A stretch of DNA of 6,890 bases from Nocardioidaceae bacterium (GTDB lineage Bacteria; Actinomycetota; Actinomycetes; Propionibacteriales; Nocardioidaceae), in the NCBI GenBank assembly GCA_013696065.1, contig JACCZJ010000272.1, positions 1 through 6,890 on the forward strand. Direction: 5' to 3'. Under the pieces are notes generated by a model. The model was not told the DNA's origin, ran no database searches, and saw nothing but the letters and a program-made list of their open reading frames with translations. A program made the position numbers and the translations under genes. Shown piece after piece: positions 5,502-6,890 of this stretch (position 1 is the stretch's first letter; each line of letters opens with the position of its first letter).

Positions 5502-6890
5502 ACTCGGGCCAATGCCTCACGCAGTGGGTCGAGCCCGAGTGAGCCGAGATCCAGCGCGGCTCGGTGAAATGCCTTGAGGTCGAAGTCACTGCCTTGGCGC
5601 CGTTTGACCTCGTCGCGAGCCTGGTGCCAGATGCGTTCGCCGACCTTGTATGACGGTGCCTGCCCGGGCCATCCCAGGTAACGGTTGACCTCGAAGACGA
5701 TGACCGCATCGTCGAGCCGGCAGTGCTGGCGCATGAACTCCAAAGCCAGATCGGCAGTCCAGGTCTCGCCCGGGTGGAAACCGAAGGGGTTGTCAGGCGG
5801 AGTCTTGAGCTCCAGGTGCATGCCGATGTCGACGATCACACGGGCAGCGCGAAGCCCTTGGCCGTCTAGCATCCCGAGTCTGTTGCCAGGATCGTCCAGG
5901 TATCCGAGGTCGTCCATCAGCCGTTCGGCATACAGGGCCCACCCCTCGCCGTGTCCGGAAACCCAGCACATGGTGCGCTGCCAACGGTTGAGGATCTCTT
6001 TGCGGTATGCCGTTTGCGCGACTTGCAGGTGATGGCCGGGCACCCCCTCGTGATAGACGGTCGTCACCTCCCGCCACGTCGAGAAGTTCGAGATGCCGTC
6101 TGGCACTGCCCACCACATCTGCCCGGGACGTGACCAGTCCTCACTGGGCCCGGTGTAGTAGATGCCTCCATCGTTGGTGGGCGCCAGGCAGCACTCGATG
6201 CGCCTGATCGGATCCGGGATGTCGAAGTGAGTGTCGCTGAGTTCCTCGATCGTTTGGTCGGCGAGCTCTTGCATCCAGGCACGGAAGTTCTCCTTGCCGG
6301 CGATGTTGCGGCGCGGGTCCGCGTCGAGCGCCGCGACCGCCTCATCGACATGGGCACCGGGTTTGATCTGGTCTGCCACCACCGACATGTCGTCCTCGAT
6401 GCGTTTGAGCTCCTCCCAACCCCAGGCATAGGTCTCGTCGAGGTCGATGTCCGCGCCGAGGAAGTAGCGCGACTCCGGGCCATAGCGCTCACGCCCGATC
6501 CCGTCCGCGTCGCGGCCTCGCGGCATCAGCTCCCGCTCGAGGAACTGGCCAAACCGCGAGTAGGCAGCGCTCGCACCCTCGGCGTTGACCATCAACTCGG
6601 CGGCCAAGGTGTCACTGATGTCCGTGGCTCGACTCGCGAGCCCGGTGAAGAAATTGCCTCCGCCTCCCTGTTGGCCGGTCCACGACCGGACCTGGCCGGC
6701 GACCGCGCCGAGCTGCCTCTTGGCGGATATGTGGCCCTCGCCGGCCGAGATGGTCAAGGTCTTGCCGTAATCGTCGAGGGCGGCCGGGATCAGGCTCAGT
6801 CGGGCGTTGATGTCGGCCCAGGCCTCTTCCGCGGCAGTGCTCATCAGGTCGAACACGCCTCGCAAGTTGTCCAGCTCACTGGCGATCACG
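5498..6890 (-). CDS. DUF885 family protein, metallopeptidase-like (N-terminus outside window)
   Basis: The leftward frame is open to the right window edge. At least 463 residues are visible from a GTG at 6889, but this is unlikely to be the true start: DUF885 proteins usually have about 550 residues, so roughly 100 are probably missing. The family hallmarks are present, numbered from that GTG. H-E-G-V-P-G-H-H (280-287) is a variant of the zinc-peptidase HExxH with wider spacing, normal for this family. S-G-H-G-E-G-W-A-L-Y-A-E-R-L (311-324) contains E315, a likely metal ligand, and G-W-P-G-Q-A-P-S-Y-K-V-G-E lies near the C-terminus (406-418). The visible part has no membrane segment; a signal peptide could be in the missing part. 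DUF885 proteins are generally taken to be metal-dependent hydrolases or peptidases of uncertain substrate. It is first of a leftward pair with ubiA, but no shared pathway is evident. Confidence 0.88.
   Translation of the reverse strand, partial: VIASELDNLRGVFDLMSTAAEEAWADINARLSLIPAALDDYGKTLTISAGEGHISAKRQLGAVAGQVRSWTGQQGGGGNFFTGLASRATDISDTLAAELMVNAEGASAAYSRFGQFLERELMPRGRDADGIGRERYGPESRYFLGADIDLDETYAWGWEELKRIEDDMSVVADQIKPGAHVDEAVAALDADPRRNIAGKENFRAWMQELADQTIEELSDTHFDIPDPIRRIECCLAPTNDGGIYYTGPSEDWSRPGQMWWAVPDGISNFSTWREVTTVYHEGVPGHHLQVAQTAYRKEILNRWQRTMCWVSGHGEGWALYAERLMDDLGYLDDPGNRLGMLDGQGLRAARVIVDIGMHLELKTPPDNPFGFHPGETWTADLALEFMRQHCRLDDAVIVFEVNRYLGWPGQAPSYKVGERIWHQARDEVKRRQGSDFDLKAFHRAALDLGSLGLDPLREALARV

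Noticed and set aside
4699..5709. Leftward open frame (336 codons) overlapping ubiA and the DUF885 gene
   Set aside because: Its product is Arg/His-rich low-complexity sequence, frame-shifted from the clear UbiA protein with intact motifs.

Overview
The window is high-GC DNA (G/C at most third codon positions, GTG as well as ATG starts, tightly packed genes) and most likely comes from an actinobacterium. The clearest taxonomic pointer is a decaprenyl-phosphate phosphoribosyltransferase (UbiA, Rv3806c type), an enzyme of furanosyl-pentose donor synthesis found in mycobacteria and other actinobacteria. I cannot name a genus.

Layout. Four genes run rightward as one apparent operon. First is the last 55 codons of a GMC-family flavin oxidoreductase (1-168). 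Next come two tandem extended short-chain dehydrogenases/epimerases (232-1290 and 1312-2355), then a large YfhO-like polytopic membrane protein with an extracytoplasmic domain (2358-4679). Gaps between them are 63, 21 and 2 nt. Two genes run leftward: a DUF885 metallopeptidase-like protein whose N-terminus lies off the right edge (5498-6890), and ubiA (4608-5501), joined by an ATGA stop/start overlap. The two units converge, and the membrane-protein gene overlaps the 3' end of ubiA by 72 nt. No stretch over 300 bases lacks a gene. I saw no tRNA, rRNA, CRISPR array, insertion sequence or attachment site.

How the genes may work together (inference). UbiA makes a polyprenyl-phosphate-linked phosphoribose at the membrane. 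The GMC oxidase and the two SDRs could modify a sugar or lipid-linked sugar by oxidation, reduction or epimerisation. The YfhO-like protein, with the architecture of a GT-C type glycosyltransferase, could transfer a lipid-linked sugar outside the membrane. This suggests an envelope-glycan or glycolipid module. The FAD-oxidoreductase plus SDR arrangement recalls the DprE1/DprE2 pair that acts after Rv3806c in mycobacteria, but a GMC protein is not a DprE1 homologue.

The most striking non-coding signal is a 25-bp stem with a 10-nt loop at 4555-4614, at the ubiA stop codon and inside the overlapping membrane-protein gene. Its three mismatches on the + strand all become G-U pairs in the leftward transcript, which points to a hairpin acting on ubiA mRNA.
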